DNA from: UMGS755 sp045652815
GTDB taxonomy: Bacteria > Bacillota > Clostridia > UBA1381 > UBA9506
NCBI GenBank assembly: GCA_045652815.1
Contig: JAZOLH010000030.1
Coordinates: 1-48,764, forward strand
Direction: 5' to 3'
DNA length: 48,764 bases
This document shows positions 33,495-42,049 of this stretch, in pieces (the stretch's first letter is position 1; the number at the start of each line of letters is the position of its first letter). The notes beneath the pieces were generated by a model. That model saw only the letters and a program-made list of their open reading frames with translations, had not been told where the DNA came from and did not search any database. A program made the translations under genes and the position numbers.

Positions 33495-35054
33495 TTAACC
33501 TTTTAAAACCGCCTGCGCTACCTTAATGCCATCCACCGCGGCACTCATAATGCCGCCTGCATATCCGGCACCTTCGCCCATGGGGTAAAGCCCTTTAATG
33601 CTAACGCTTTCATAATTTTCATCTCGCAAAATGCGAACAGGGGCACTGGTTCTGGTTTCAGGTCCTGTCAGCACTGCGTCAGGGCTGTCAAAACCCTCAA
33701 TTTTGCCTCCAAAACTGTGTAAACCCCGTCCTAGCATATCCAAGATAGGTTTGGGGAACAAACCGTTTAAATCGCACAAAATCACGCCACCTGTGTAACT
33801 GGGCGTTACCTTGCCAAAAGGCAGAACCTTGCCTGCCAAAAAGCCGCCCACAGTCTGACAGGGCGCACCCTTGCCGCCCGTCATCTGAAAGGCCTTTTGC
33901 TCCAGTTCACGCTGGAATGCCACACCCGATAAGGGATGATCATCGGCAAAATATCGTCTATCCACATTCACGCAAAGAGCCGCATTGGCATTTTTCTCAT
34001 TACGTGCTCGGTGACTCATACCGTTTGTCACAACCGTATCCTGTTCCGATGCGGCGGCAACCACCAACCCACCGGGACACATACAAAAACTGTAACAAGC
34101 ATCATCGCCCTCACGGTACGACAACTGATAATCCGCCGCACCCAACACGGGATGCCCTGCCCAGTCGCCATACATCGCTTTATCAATATCCGCCTGCAGA
34201 TGCACGATTCGAACACCCACGGAAAAGGGCTTCTGCATCATAGTCGCGCCACGGGCGTAGAGCATCTCATAGGTATCTCGCGCGCTGTGGCCGATGCCTA
34301 AAAACAAATGACTGCAAGGGATTCTCTCCCCTTTATCTGTCAAAACCGCCTGCACCTTGCCCTCTTTGATTTCAATATCGGAAAGGGCGGTTTCAAATCG
34401 AAATTCTGCCCCCAGTTCAATCAGATGCGCACGCATGGTGGCAATCACCTGCCGAAGCACATCCGTACCGATATGGGGCTTTGCTACATATAAAATATCT
34501 TCATCGGCACCAAAGCGATGGAAATCTTCTAAAACCTGCTTGGCGCGAGGGTCATTGATACGGGTGGTTAACTTACCATCGGAAAATGTGCCCGCGCCGC
34601 CTTCACCAAACTGCACGTTAGAGCGACTGTCCAAAACACCGCTCTGCCAGTATTTCTCCACCAGTTCCGCACGCTTTTCAACGGTAGCACCCCGTTCCAA
34701 AATCAGCGGCGCCGCACCGGCACGGGCCAACGTCAGTGCGCAGAACAAACCGCAAGGACCTGTTCCCACAACAACGGGACGGTCAGCAAGATGGCTCACC
34801 AGCGGCTCTTCCATTGCCACTGCAGGCAGAATCACAACGTCCTGCCCTTCAGACACGCGAACATCTTCCGCCAGAGTCACCTCCGCAGAATACACAAGGT
34901 GCACCTGTTTCTTTCGTGCATCGATTGACCTGCGAACAACACGAAAATCGCAAATGTCCTTTTCCTTTTTCTTTATTTTAGCCAGCACCCGCTCCCGTAC
35001 AACCGAAAGGTCATCATCGGGCGAGACTTTTATATTGTTAACTCTGATAATCAT
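33495..35054 (-). CDS. FAD-dependent dehydrogenase (COG2509 type)
   Basis: 519 aa. An N-terminal ferredoxin-like region (about 1-75) is followed by the FAD Rossmann motif GTGPCGLFCALTLARAG near residue 95, NVQFGEGGAGTFSDGKLTTR, and a C-terminal PMGEGAGYAGGIMSAAVDG. The family is widespread in clostridia as a conserved flavoprotein with unknown substrate. The ATG at 35052-35054 is 8 nt after AGAGG; an upstream extension in frame lies in the promoter region and is rejected. Confidence 0.9.
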   Translation of the reverse strand: MIIRVNNIKVSPDDDLSVVRERVLAKIKKKEKDICDFRVVRRSIDARKKQVHLVYSAEVTLAEDVRVSEGQDVVILPAVAMEEPLVSHLADRPVVVGTGPCGLFCALTLARAGAAPLILERGATVEKRAELVEKYWQSGVLDSRSNVQFGEGGAGTFSDGKLTTRINDPRAKQVLEDFHRFGADEDILYVAKPHIGTDVLRQVIATMRAHLIELGAEFRFETALSDIEIKEGKVQAVLTDKGERIPCSHLFLGIGHSARDTYEMLYARGATMMQKPFSVGVRIVHLQADIDKAMYGDWAGHPVLGAADYQLSYREGDDACYSFCMCPGGLVVAAASEQDTVVTNGMSHRARNEKNANAALCVNVDRRYFADDHPLSGVAFQRELEQKAFQMTGGKGAPCQTVGGFLAGKVLPFGKVTPSYTGGVILCDLNGLFPKPILDMLGRGLHSFGGKIEGFDSPDAVLTGPETRTSAPVRILRDENYESVSIKGLYPMGEGAGYAGGIMSAAVDGIKVAQAVLKG

Positions 35055-35085
35055 CTGCTTTGCCTCTTTTCTCAGTCTAGGTTCT

Positions 35086-35114
35086 ATTGTACCCAAAAAC
35101 GCACAAGAAGTCAA
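35086..35114 (-). promoter_or_regulatory. Promoter of the FAD dehydrogenase
   Basis: TTGACT (35109-35114) and TACAAT (35086-35091), 17 bp apart on the minus strand; the start codon is about 32 bp below the -10. Confidence 0.8.
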
Positions 35115-35345
35115 CATAACTCCCAAAAATAATGAATTTTGTCAACATTTAACAGGCATATTTTCGCAAAAACGCGGAACTAAATTAGAAAATCCATCGT
35201 ATACATACTATCAGCCTTGAGCACGAAACCGAATTTGACATAACCAAAGAGCCATCGCTCTTTGCTTTTCTATATCACCGACAGAATACGCGGCAACAGG
35301 GAATGAGACAGACTTAAAAATTTATTTCTCAGGAGGAATTTTTAG
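35115..35345 (+). promoter_or_regulatory. Leader region of the SLH gene
   Basis: This 230-bp gap contains a TTGACA at 35235-35240 with no -10 at the normal distance. A CAAAGAGC-CATC-GCTCTTTG hairpin (35245-35264) followed by CTTTTC may be a weak terminator or attenuator. A GGAGG lies before the coding start. No clear promoter could be assigned. Confidence 0.4.
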
Positions 35346-37940
35346 ATGATGTTCTCTAAAAAACTGATCGCCGGTACTTTGGCGGCGATGATGACTCTGG
35401 GTACAGCCGTAACAAGTTTAGCCGCTGTCCCCACAGATGCAGTGGATTCTCCTTATGTTGAATCCATTGAAACTTTAGGCGCCCTGGGTATTATGGTGGG
35501 CGACGACGACGGTAAATTCCGTCCCGATGATTCCATCCGTCGTTCCGAATTTGCCAAGGTTGCTGTAACCGCTATGGGTCTTGACAACGTTGCCGCATCC
35601 TCTAGCTACAAAACCAAATTCCCCGACGTTCACGAAAACCACTGGGCAAACGGTTATATCAACGTAGCCACCCAGCAGGGTATCGTCATCGGTGACGATG
35701 AAGGTAACTTCCGTCCCGACGATTCTATCTCTTATGCCGAAGCGATGACTATCTTAGTCAGAATCATCGGTCACGGTCCTGCGGCTGAAACCCGCGGCGG
35801 CTTCCCCACCGGTTATATGGTTGTAGGTGCCCAGAATGGCCTTTCCAAAAATGCCAGCGCAGGTGCAAACGAAGCAGTAAAGCGTGGTATGGTCTCTCAG
35901 ATGACCTTTAACGCTCTGACCGCTAAAATGATGGAACAGACCGGCTTCGGTAACAACGAAAAGTACGAAGTGGTTGATAAAACTCTGCTGTCTGACGTAC
36001 TGGGTGTTGAAAAAGGCACCGGTCAGATTACCGCAGTTGGTATCAGCTCTATCTCCGGTAACTCTTCCTTAAAGGATAACGAAGTGCGCATCGGTGACAA
36101 AGTGTACACCGCAAGCGAATCCGCTCTGCCTTCTGTTCGTAACCTGTTAGGTTTTAACGTAACCTACTACGTTGCAGAAGATCAGTATGGCGATGATGAA
36201 CTGATTTTAGCCCGTGCAGGCGAAAACCAGAATAACGCCATCACCGTTACTGCCGCAAACTTTGAATCCATCTCTGCCGAAGACGGTGAAAACACCGTTA
36301 TCAAATACTGGCAGAATAAAGAAACCGATAAAAAGGCAAAGGAACTGGTTGTATCCTCTTCTGCCAAAATGATTTTCAATGGTAAAGCCATCGATTTCGA
36401 CGCAGAAAAACTGCAGCCCCAGTCCGGTCGCACCACATTCTTAGACATTGATGGTGACGATGTTTACGACCTTTGCTTTGTAACTTCTCTTTCTAACATC
36501 GTTGTAGAAGACGTGCTGACAAACAGCCACAAAATCACCGATAAATACGGTAACCCCTCTTTAATTTTAGATCCTAAAGATAAGGACACAAAATTCACCA
36601 TCATCCGTGCAGGTCAGGTCATCTCCCTGTCCGACCTGAAAGAATGGGACGTTCTTTCCGTAGCAAAGAGTGTTGATGGCTCTATCATCTCCATCGAAGT
36701 TTCCACCGCTTCCGTATCCGGTATGGTAACTGAAATCGAAGGCGATTACCGCACCATTGGCGGCAAACAGTATGAAATTGCTAAGAACTATAAAGAAGAT
36801 ATCAAATTAGGTGACGAAGGTACTTTCTATCTGGATATCGAAGGCAAAATCGCCGCAGTTGATGCATCCCGCACCCTGTCTTCTAACTATGCCTACGTTT
36901 CCAACGCAGCTCTGTCCCGTGGCTTTGATCAGGTGCTGGAAGTTAAAGTCTTCAACAAAAACGGTGAAGTTGTTATCTTGAAATCCGGTGAAAAAATCGC
37001 CATCAATGGCGTAGCAGGTAAAACCCCTGCCGAAGCACTGGCAACTCTGCAGGATAGAAGCGGCAACATCGTGCCCCAGCTCATCACCTACGAAGTAAAC
37101 GCAAATGGCGTTTTAACCCAACTGAACCTGGCGAAAGACCTGACTTCTTCCGGTGCAGTTGATAACGATAACTTCTCCAAAAACGCAAGCGGCGAAATGA
37201 CTTATAACAAGTCTACCAAAAAATTAGGCGCATATCGCATTACCGATAGCACCTTAATTCTGAACATTCCCGCAGGCGAAACCGACCCCACTAACTACTC
37301 CGTTGAAAAAGCAGATTTCTTCAGCGATAAAGAAACCTACAACGTAACCATCTTCGATGCAACCGAAGACTTTACCGCGCAGGTTGTAATCGTTGCAAGC
37401 GAAAGCGGCAACGTAAATGTAGAAGCACCCCTTGCCATCATCGACCAGATTGTATCCATCCAGAACGTTGAGGGCGAACGTGTGCAGAAACTGTATGTGT
37501 ATCAGAATGGCGAACGTGTATCCTTCGAAACCACCTCTTTAGGTCTCTTGGTGAACGAAGAAGGTACCGCATTAAAACGCGGCGACATCGTTCAGCTGAA
37601 ACTGAATAACAAAAACGAAATCACAGGCATCCGTGTTCTCTTCGAAGCCGATAATAAAGGCACCGAATTCTCCACCACCATCGGCACCGACCTTGACCTG
37701 ATTTACGGTCGCGTTATCAAGAAGTTTGCCTCCTCCATCAACGTACAGGTAGGCGAAGGCGACATCGTAAACTATAGCTTAGATAACGTTAAGGTCTACG
37801 AACTGAACACCGGCAAAAAGACCGGCGCAATCCGTGTTGTGGATGCTAACGAAATCACAAACTACGATGAACTGGATCCCAGCCGCGTTCTGATTAAACT
37901 GTATAAGAACGTTGTTTCCGAAATCGTCATCGTAAAATAA
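35346..37940 (+). CDS. S-layer homology domain surface protein
   Basis: 864 aa. A signal peptide (about 1-27, basic start, ALxAA-like end SLAAV) is followed by two clear SLH domains. The first (about 30-85) has GDDDGKFRPDDSIRRSEFAK; the second (about 95-150) has FPDVHENHWA and DDEGNFRPDDSISYAEA. A possible degenerate third lies at about 155-200. SLH domains usually bind pyruvylated wall polymers. The remaining 650 residues are Asn/Asp/Lys-rich with repeated short beta-type stretches (VSGMVTEIEGDYRTIGGKQYEI) and no recognised enzyme domain. Cysteine is almost absent. Likely an abundant cell-surface protein. Confidence 0.9.
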   Translation: MMFSKKLIAGTLAAMMTLGTAVTSLAAVPTDAVDSPYVESIETLGALGIMVGDDDGKFRPDDSIRRSEFAKVAVTAMGLDNVAASSSYKTKFPDVHENHWANGYINVATQQGIVIGDDEGNFRPDDSISYAEAMTILVRIIGHGPAAETRGGFPTGYMVVGAQNGLSKNASAGANEAVKRGMVSQMTFNALTAKMMEQTGFGNNEKYEVVDKTLLSDVLGVEKGTGQITAVGISSISGNSSLKDNEVRIGDKVYTASESALPSVRNLLGFNVTYYVAEDQYGDDELILARAGENQNNAITVTAANFESISAEDGENTVIKYWQNKETDKKAKELVVSSSAKMIFNGKAIDFDAEKLQPQSGRTTFLDIDGDDVYDLCFVTSLSNIVVEDVLTNSHKITDKYGNPSLILDPKDKDTKFTIIRAGQVISLSDLKEWDVLSVAKSVDGSIISIEVSTASVSGMVTEIEGDYRTIGGKQYEIAKNYKEDIKLGDEGTFYLDIEGKIAAVDASRTLSSNYAYVSNAALSRGFDQVLEVKVFNKNGEVVILKSGEKIAINGVAGKTPAEALATLQDRSGNIVPQLITYEVNANGVLTQLNLAKDLTSSGAVDNDNFSKNASGEMTYNKSTKKLGAYRITDSTLILNIPAGETDPTNYSVEKADFFSDKETYNVTIFDATEDFTAQVVIVASESGNVNVEAPLAIIDQIVSIQNVEGERVQKLYVYQNGERVSFETTSLGLLVNEEGTALKRGDIVQLKLNNKNEITGIRVLFEADNKGTEFSTTIGTDLDLIYGRVIKKFASSINVQVGEGDIVNYSLDNVKVYELNTGKKTGAIRVVDANEITNYDELDPSRVLIKLYKNVVSEIVIVK

Positions 37941-37979
37941 TCAGCCAACCAACCATTCCAATATATCACACACCTCTAA

Positions 37980-38020
37980 GAGGGGGCGGATGCTTCTAGC
38001 ACCGCCCCCTCGCCCTGTTT
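37980..38020 (+). terminator. Terminator-like hairpin after the SLH gene
   Basis: A 10-bp G+C-rich stem, GAGGGGGCGG (37980-37989) with CCGCCCCCTC (38002-38011), extended by TGC/GCA around TTCTA. A short T-run follows only after CGCCC. Confidence 0.7.
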
Positions 38021-38040
38021 TAAGTTTTGAATTACATAGT

Positions 38041-38166
38041 GGCCCCCTTGCCTAAAGGGGGCTGTCAGCGAAGCTGACTGGGGGATTCTTTTTCAACATG
38101 ATAAAACCCCTATTTTATATCCCTCCACCACCTTCGGTGGTCCCCCTCCCTTTAGGCAAGGGAGGC
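38041..38166. mobile_element. MITE-like inverted-repeat element
   Basis: About 125 bp bounded by imperfect inverted ends: left CCCTTGCCTAAAGGGGG (38041-38062) and right CCCTCCCTTTAGGCAAGGG (38143-38166). Internal hairpins are GTCAGC-GAA-GCTGAC (38064-38078) and ACCACC-TTC-GGTGGT. No ORF. The A+T core between holds ATAAAACCCC. Similar sequences occur in clostridial intergenic regions to my memory, but no search was done. Confidence 0.65.
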
Positions 38167-38168
38167 TT

Positions 38169-38195
38169 CGGCGGGAGCAAGCCCCCGCCCTACAA
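38169..38195. repeat. REP-like palindromic repeat, copy 2
   Basis: Identical over 27 bases to 18539-18565, directly after the MITE-like element. The following 90 bases (38196-38283) contain no feature I recognise. Confidence 0.75.
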
Positions 38196-38283
38196 CAACC
38201 CCACGCTCCACTGGGGCACCTTACTTTACACTGAGAAAGCTTTCGGGACGTCCGGGAGGCCGTGCCCTGCGGATACATATCAC

Positions 38284-38309
38284 AAAAAAAGAGAGAGATA
38301 AACTCTCTC
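38284..38309 (-). terminator. Terminator after the XRE regulator
   Basis: Minus-strand GAGAGAG-TTTAT-CTCTCTC (arms 38303-38309 and 38291-38297) followed by seven Ts. Confidence 0.85.
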
Positions 38310-38320
38310 CCTTTGTTACA

Positions 38321-38563
38321 TTATTTAATCTCTTGTTCCAACTTACGAAAATCCTCTGTATCAAAAAATTCTGTCAACGAAACACCTAACCCATCACAAA
38401 GAATCTTTAATGTCACAATTCCGGGATTTTTACTTTTACCATATAAAATGTTTTTAATAGTTGACGCTGCAATACCTGATTCTGTTGCAAGTTTGTTAAT
38501 TGTCATTTTCTTTTCTGCACATAAATACAAAATTCTGTTCTTCACAACCGTATACGTATCCAT
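38321..38563 (-). CDS. XRE family helix-turn-helix regulator
   Basis: 80 aa, essentially one HTH_3 domain (about 7-65): MTINKLATESGIAASTIKNILYG is the helix-turn-helix. TLKILCDGLGVSLTEFFD is the usual end of the domain. ATG behind GAGGAGG. Divergent from the 53-residue ORF with only 113 bp between, where repeated TAGGCTATA motifs sit. Probably represses its own gene and its neighbour. Confidence 0.88.
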   Translation of the reverse strand: MDTYTVVKNRILYLCAEKKMTINKLATESGIAASTIKNILYGKSKNPGIVTLKILCDGLGVSLTEFFDTEDFRKLEQEIK

Positions 38564-38611
38564 TTTATCAGCCTCCTCGATAACCTATGGACTAATTATA
38601 GTCTTTTATTA

Positions 38612-38640
38612 TTGACATTGTAGGCTATATATGATACGAT
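38612..38640 (+). promoter_or_regulatory. Promoter of the 53-residue ORF with operator-like repeats
   Basis: TTGACA (38612-38617), 17-bp spacer, TACGAT (38635-38640) with TGA before it. Two direct copies of TAGGCTATA at 38621-38629 and 38642-38650 are 21 bp apart, two helical turns, one in the spacer and one just after the -10. On the other strand TATAAT (38595-38600) could serve the XRE gene, but its -35 is weak. Confidence 0.7.
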
Positions 38641-38676
38641 ATAGGCTATAAAAAATCTATTATAGGAGGTCTTTCG

Positions 38677-38838
38677 ATGAAAGAACAGGACATGCTCAAA
38701 GAACTTGAAAATATGGACGAACTGGACATCTCCGGTTTAAGTCTCACGGGACAATATATAATGTTGAAATTTTATGAATTTTTAATAGAAGAACAGAAAA
38801 GAGAAGATGAACTTTTAAAAAATAATCTTGAAAAATAA
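38677..38838 (+). CDS. Small acidic hypothetical protein, 53 aa
   Basis: ATG at 38677 has AGGAGG 7 nt upstream. The product is 53 aa, strongly acidic and probably helical: MKEQDMLKELENMDELDIS, a more hydrophobic middle (GQYIMLKFYEFLIEE) and a Lys/Glu-rich end. No family is recognised. It lies divergently opposite the XRE regulator and has its own promoter and terminator, so it is likely a real gene. It could be a partner or antagonist of the regulator. Confidence 0.7.
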   Translation: MKEQDMLKELENMDELDISGLSLTGQYIMLKFYEFLIEEQKREDELLKNNLEK

Positions 38839-38843
38839 CAAAA

Positions 38844-38878
38844 CAAAAAGGACTGCTAAATCTAGCAGTCCTTTTACT
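38844..38878. terminator. Bidirectional terminator between the small ORF and rplQ
   Basis: A 13-bp stem AAAAGGACTGCTA/TAGCAGTCCTTTT (arms 38846-38858 and 38863-38875) with AATC loop and A/T tracts on both sides. It ends the ribosomal operon from the right and the small gene from the left. Confidence 0.88.
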
Positions 38879-38888
38879 TTGTTTTAAA

Positions 38889-39233
38889 TTAGTCCACCAG
38901 TTCGATGATAGCCATTTCAGCAGCATCACCGCGACGGGGGCCGGCTTTGATGATTCTGGTATAACCACCGTTACGCTCTGCATATTTGGGAGCGATTTCT
39001 TCAAACAGTTTGTATACCACGCTCTTCTTCATGATGTAAGAAAGAGCACTTCTTCTGGAAGCTAAGGTGTTTTCCTTACCCAGTGTGATCATCTTTTCAG
39101 CCATACATCTTGCCTCTTTAGCACGAGCCAGTGTTGTTTCAACACGACCGTTTTCTAAAAGAGATGTTACAAGATTTCTGAGCATTGCATTTCTCTGGTC
39201 GGTAGGACGACCGAGTTTTCTTGTTCCCGGCAT
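38889..39233 (-). CDS. rplQ: 50S ribosomal protein L17
   Basis: 114 aa, beginning MPGTRKLGRPTDQRNAMLRNL, typical of the family. The C-terminal GGYTRIIKAGPRRGDAAEMAIIELV is diagnostic. Last gene of the operon; ecfA-type transporter genes, often next in Firmicutes, are absent. Confidence 0.97.
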   Translation of the reverse strand: MPGTRKLGRPTDQRNAMLRNLVTSLLENGRVETTLARAKEARCMAEKMITLGKENTLASRRSALSYIMKKSVVYKLFEEIAPKYAERNGGYTRIIKAGPRRGDAAEMAIIELVD

Positions 39234-39334
39234 CTTATTACCTCCTTAATAAATCGGTTTTCATGCAGACCCGCAACATGCGTGCAGAGGATACCGGTCT
39301 GCGGAGTTAATAACTGTTCTTGTGTCTGCGAAGC

Positions 39335-40285
39335 TTAGTCTTCTTTTTTCGCAAAGGTCTGACCTAAACCATTCAGTTTTTCAATAACTTCTTCCAAGGA
39401 CTTGCGGCCTAAGTTTCTAACTTTAACCATATCCTCTTCGGTTCTCTTGGTCAAATCTTCAACCGTATTGATACCGGCTCTCTTCAAGCAGTTGTAAGAA
39501 CGAACAGAAAGGTCGAGTTCTTCGATGGTCATCTCCAGAACTTTTTCTTTCTTGCCTTCTTCTTTTTCAATCATAATTTCAGCATTCTTAGCTTCTTCGG
39601 AAAGATCGATGAACTGCATTAAATGCTCGTTAATGATTTTAGCCGCAAGGCTAACTGCTTCATCAGGACGAATGGAACCATCGGTCCAAACTTCCAGTGT
39701 GAGCTTATCATAGTCGGTAATCTGTCCAACACGAGTGTTTTCTACAAAGTAGTTCACTCTGTGAACAGGTGTATAAATGGAATCCACCGGAATAACACCG
39801 ATGATATTCTGATTCAGCTGTTTGTTACGTTCAGCGGAAACATAACCTCTGCCTTTGCAGAAGGTGATTTCCATATACAGCTTCGCATCTTTGTTCAGTG
39901 TTGCGATATGGAGGTCGGGATTAAAGATCTCAATATCAGAATCCAGCTTAATGTCGCCGGCTTTGATTTCGCCTTCGCCTTCTTTTTCGATGTACACAAC
40001 TTTCGGTGTGTCACAATGAAGTTTGCAGGCAATCTGTTTGATATTGAGGATAATCTCCGTAACATCCTCTTTAACACCCGGAATAGTGGAAAATTCATGA
40101 AGTACACCATCGATTTTAACGCTGGTGGCAGCAGCACCGGGCAGAGAAGATAACAGCATTCTTCTTAAGGAGTTACCTAAAGTAGTGCCGTAGCCTCTTT
40201 CCAAGGGCTCTGCTGTAAACTTACCGTATTTTCCGTCCGGAGAAATTTCCAAACACTCAACATTCGGTTTCTCAATTTCCAACAT
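39335..40285 (-). CDS. rpoA: RNA polymerase alpha subunit
   Basis: 316 aa. The N-terminal domain (about 1-230) for assembly has EPLERGYGTTLGNSLRRMLLSSLPG. The C-terminal domain (about 245-310) contains LDLSVRSYNCLKRAGINTVEDL and RNLGRKSLEEV for DNA and activator contact. ATG behind GGGAGG. It is separated from rpsD by a 213-bp structured gap. Confidence 0.97.
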   Translation of the reverse strand: MLEIEKPNVECLEISPDGKYGKFTAEPLERGYGTTLGNSLRRMLLSSLPGAAATSVKIDGVLHEFSTIPGVKEDVTEIILNIKQIACKLHCDTPKVVYIEKEGEGEIKAGDIKLDSDIEIFNPDLHIATLNKDAKLYMEITFCKGRGYVSAERNKQLNQNIIGVIPVDSIYTPVHRVNYFVENTRVGQITDYDKLTLEVWTDGSIRPDEAVSLAAKIINEHLMQFIDLSEEAKNAEIMIEKEEGKKEKVLEMTIEELDLSVRSYNCLKRAGINTVEDLTKRTEEDMVKVRNLGRKSLEEVIEKLNGLGQTFAKKED

Positions 40286-40498
40286 AGTCTAAACCCTCCC
40301 TCTTTTTTATTGTACAGAAGAAGCGTCTGCTTGCCTCTATCAACAAAAAAGTGTTCACTTGCGTGGTCCGATGACAGCGCATCGAACACTTTCTCTTGTG
40401 TTTGGTTTTGCAAGGTCTCTCCTTGCCAAAACCGTCTCCCCAAGGGGAGATGCAAAATAAACCAAAGCGGTTTATTTTGCAGCAAAGCAGTACGATTA
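40286..40498 (-). promoter_or_regulatory. Stack of hairpins between rpsD and rpoA
   Basis: Four stems in the intergenic mRNA, listed from the rpsD side. First, 13 bp perfect (TGCAAAATAAACC, arms 40451-40463 and 40469-40481). Second, TCTCCCC/GGGGAGA (40435-40450). Third, GGTTTTG-CAAGG with its complement and one bulge (40404-40433). Fourth, the terminator below. Such stacking suggests processing or regulated readthrough; the mechanism is inferred. Confidence 0.55.
40345..40392 (-). terminator. Terminator-like hairpin upstream of rpoA
   Basis: Minus-strand AAAGTGTTC and GAACACTTT (arms 40384-40392 and 40348-40356) enclose a nested CGATG/CATCG pair and are followed by six Ts. It would reduce transcription into rpoA-rplQ unless read through. 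Confidence 0.65.
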
Positions 40499-41125
40499 TT
40501 ATTTGGAATACAGTTCGACGATCAGATGTTCTGCTAATTCCAGGTCAATATCGTCACGCTGTGCTAAAGCAAGCACTTTGCCGGAAAGAGCGTTACGATC
40601 CAGGTCAAGCCACTTGGGAACGATTCTGGATTCGGTCTTTTCCAGTACTTCTTTAAACTTTTCACTGCCTCTGCTCTTTTCGCAAATAGCAACAACATCA
40701 CCAGCGCTGATTAAGTAGGAAGGAATGTTAACCTTCTTACCGTTAACGGTAAAGTGACCGTGTGTTACCATCTGACGAGCTTCAGGTCTGGACATAGCAA
40801 AACCTAAACGGTATACTACGTTATCCAATCTGCTTTCCAGAATGGTCAGCAGGTTTTCACCGGTGATACCCTTCATTTTGTTTGCCATTTCAAAGTATTT
40901 TTCAAACTGAGATTCCAAAACGCCATAGTATCTTCTAGCTTTCTGTTTTTCTCTCAGCTGTAAACCGTACTCAGACAGTTTCTTTCTGCTCTGGCCATGC
41001 ATGCCGGGAGCATATTTTCTTCTCTCGATACCACATTTATCAGTATAGCAGCGTTCGCCCTTTAAGAAAAGCTTCTGGCCTTCACGACGGCACAGTCTGC
41101 AAACCGCACCTGTATAGCGTGCCAT
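40499..41125 (-). CDS. rpsD: 30S ribosomal protein S4
   Basis: 208-aa primary rRNA-binding protein. MARYTGAVCRLCRREGQKLF leads to a CRLC motif but lacks the full four-cysteine zinc set. The S4 RNA-binding domain (about 98-160: LESRLDNVVYRLGFAMSRPEARQ) is intact. Encoded inside the alpha operon before rpoA. Confidence 0.97.
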   Translation of the reverse strand: MARYTGAVCRLCRREGQKLFLKGERCYTDKCGIERRKYAPGMHGQSRKKLSEYGLQLREKQKARRYYGVLESQFEKYFEMANKMKGITGENLLTILESRLDNVVYRLGFAMSRPEARQMVTHGHFTVNGKKVNIPSYLISAGDVVAICEKSRGSEKFKEVLEKTESRIVPKWLDLDRNALSGKVLALAQRDDIDLELAEHLIVELYSK

Positions 41126-41195
41126 TTCGATTTACACCTCCTCAATTATTGGCGTTTGCCCATTGCAAAGCAACAAAGGCAAACTGTGTATAAAA

Positions 41196-41588
41196 TCAAA
41201 CTCTTCTTCTTTTCGGCGGTCTGCAACCATTGTGAGGAATCGGGGTTACGTCTTTGATCATGGTAACCTCAAGACCTGCTGCCTGCAGCGCACGGATTGC
41301 AGCTTCTCTACCGGAACCGGGACCTTTAACGAAAACTTCAACAGTTTTCAGACCATGTTCCATAGCAGCTTTTGCTGCGGTTTCTGCTGCCATCTGAGCA
41401 GCAAAAGGTGTGCTCTTTCTGGAGCCGCGGAAACCCAGTCCGCCGGAGGACGCCCAGCTGATTGCATTGCCGGCTACGTCTGTGATTGTTACGATAGTAT
41501 TATTGAAACTGGAACGAATATGCACCGCACCACGTTCAATGTTCTTTTTCACTTTTCTACGAGTAGTTCTTCTTGCTACTTTAGCCAT
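41196..41588 (-). CDS. rpsK: 30S ribosomal protein S11
   Basis: 130 aa. Contains IRSSFNNTIVTITDVAGN, GFRGSRKSTPFAAQMAAE and the C-terminal DVTPIPHNGCRPPKRRRV, all typical. ATG behind AGGAGG. Between rpsM and rpsD. Confidence 0.97.
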   Translation of the reverse strand: MAKVARRTTRRKVKKNIERGAVHIRSSFNNTIVTITDVAGNAISWASSGGLGFRGSRKSTPFAAQMAAETAAKAAMEHGLKTVEVFVKGPGSGREAAIRALQAAGLEVTMIKDVTPIPHNGCRPPKRRRV

Positions 41589-41656
41589 TGTTTGCTCCTC
41601 CTTTCACAAAGCTCGAAAATCATATCCATATCACGGATATTGTATGATTAAAGGGA

Positions 41657-42025
41657 TTATTTCTTCTTGTTCGCAATAGTTCTAGCAGGACCTTTTCTGG
41701 TTCTTGCATTTGTCTTGGTTCTCTGACCGCGAACGGGTAAACCCTTTCTGTGACGGATGCCTCTGTAGCAACCGATTTCCATGAGACGTTTGATGTCCAG
41801 TGCAACGTTACGTCTTAAGTCACCTTCAACCGTATAGTCACGGTCAATGATTTCTCTCAGCTTGGACACTTCGTCTTCTGTCAAATCCTTAACACGAGTG
41901 TCGGGATTGATTCCGGTTGCTTCCAGGATTTTACGAGAGCTGGAAAGACCAATACCATATACATAGGTTAAGCCGATTTCAACTCGTTTTTCTCTAGGTA
42001 AGTCAACACCTGAAATTCTTGCCAT
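41657..42025 (-). CDS. rpsM: 30S ribosomal protein S13
   Basis: 122 aa from the ATG at 42023-42025, which is preceded by GGAGGTG; an earlier in-frame start at 42049 would put that site inside the coding region. The sequence MARISGVDLPREKRVEIGLTY and the basic RTKTNARTRKGPAR tail are diagnostic. Confidence 0.96.
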   Translation of the reverse strand: MARISGVDLPREKRVEIGLTYVYGIGLSSSRKILEATGINPDTRVKDLTEDEVSKLREIIDRDYTVEGDLRRNVALDIKRLMEIGCYRGIRHRKGLPVRGQRTKTNARTRKGPARTIANKKK

Positions 42026-42049
42026 TTTTGCACCTCCAATACATTTCAT

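Noticed and set aside
34357..35220. 287-codon open frame on the plus strand
   Set aside because: Antisense to the FAD dehydrogenase; no start signal and no recognised domain.
38041..38195. CRISPR array
   Set aside because: The repeats are inverted and single, without regularly spaced direct repeats or spacers; none was found elsewhere in the window.
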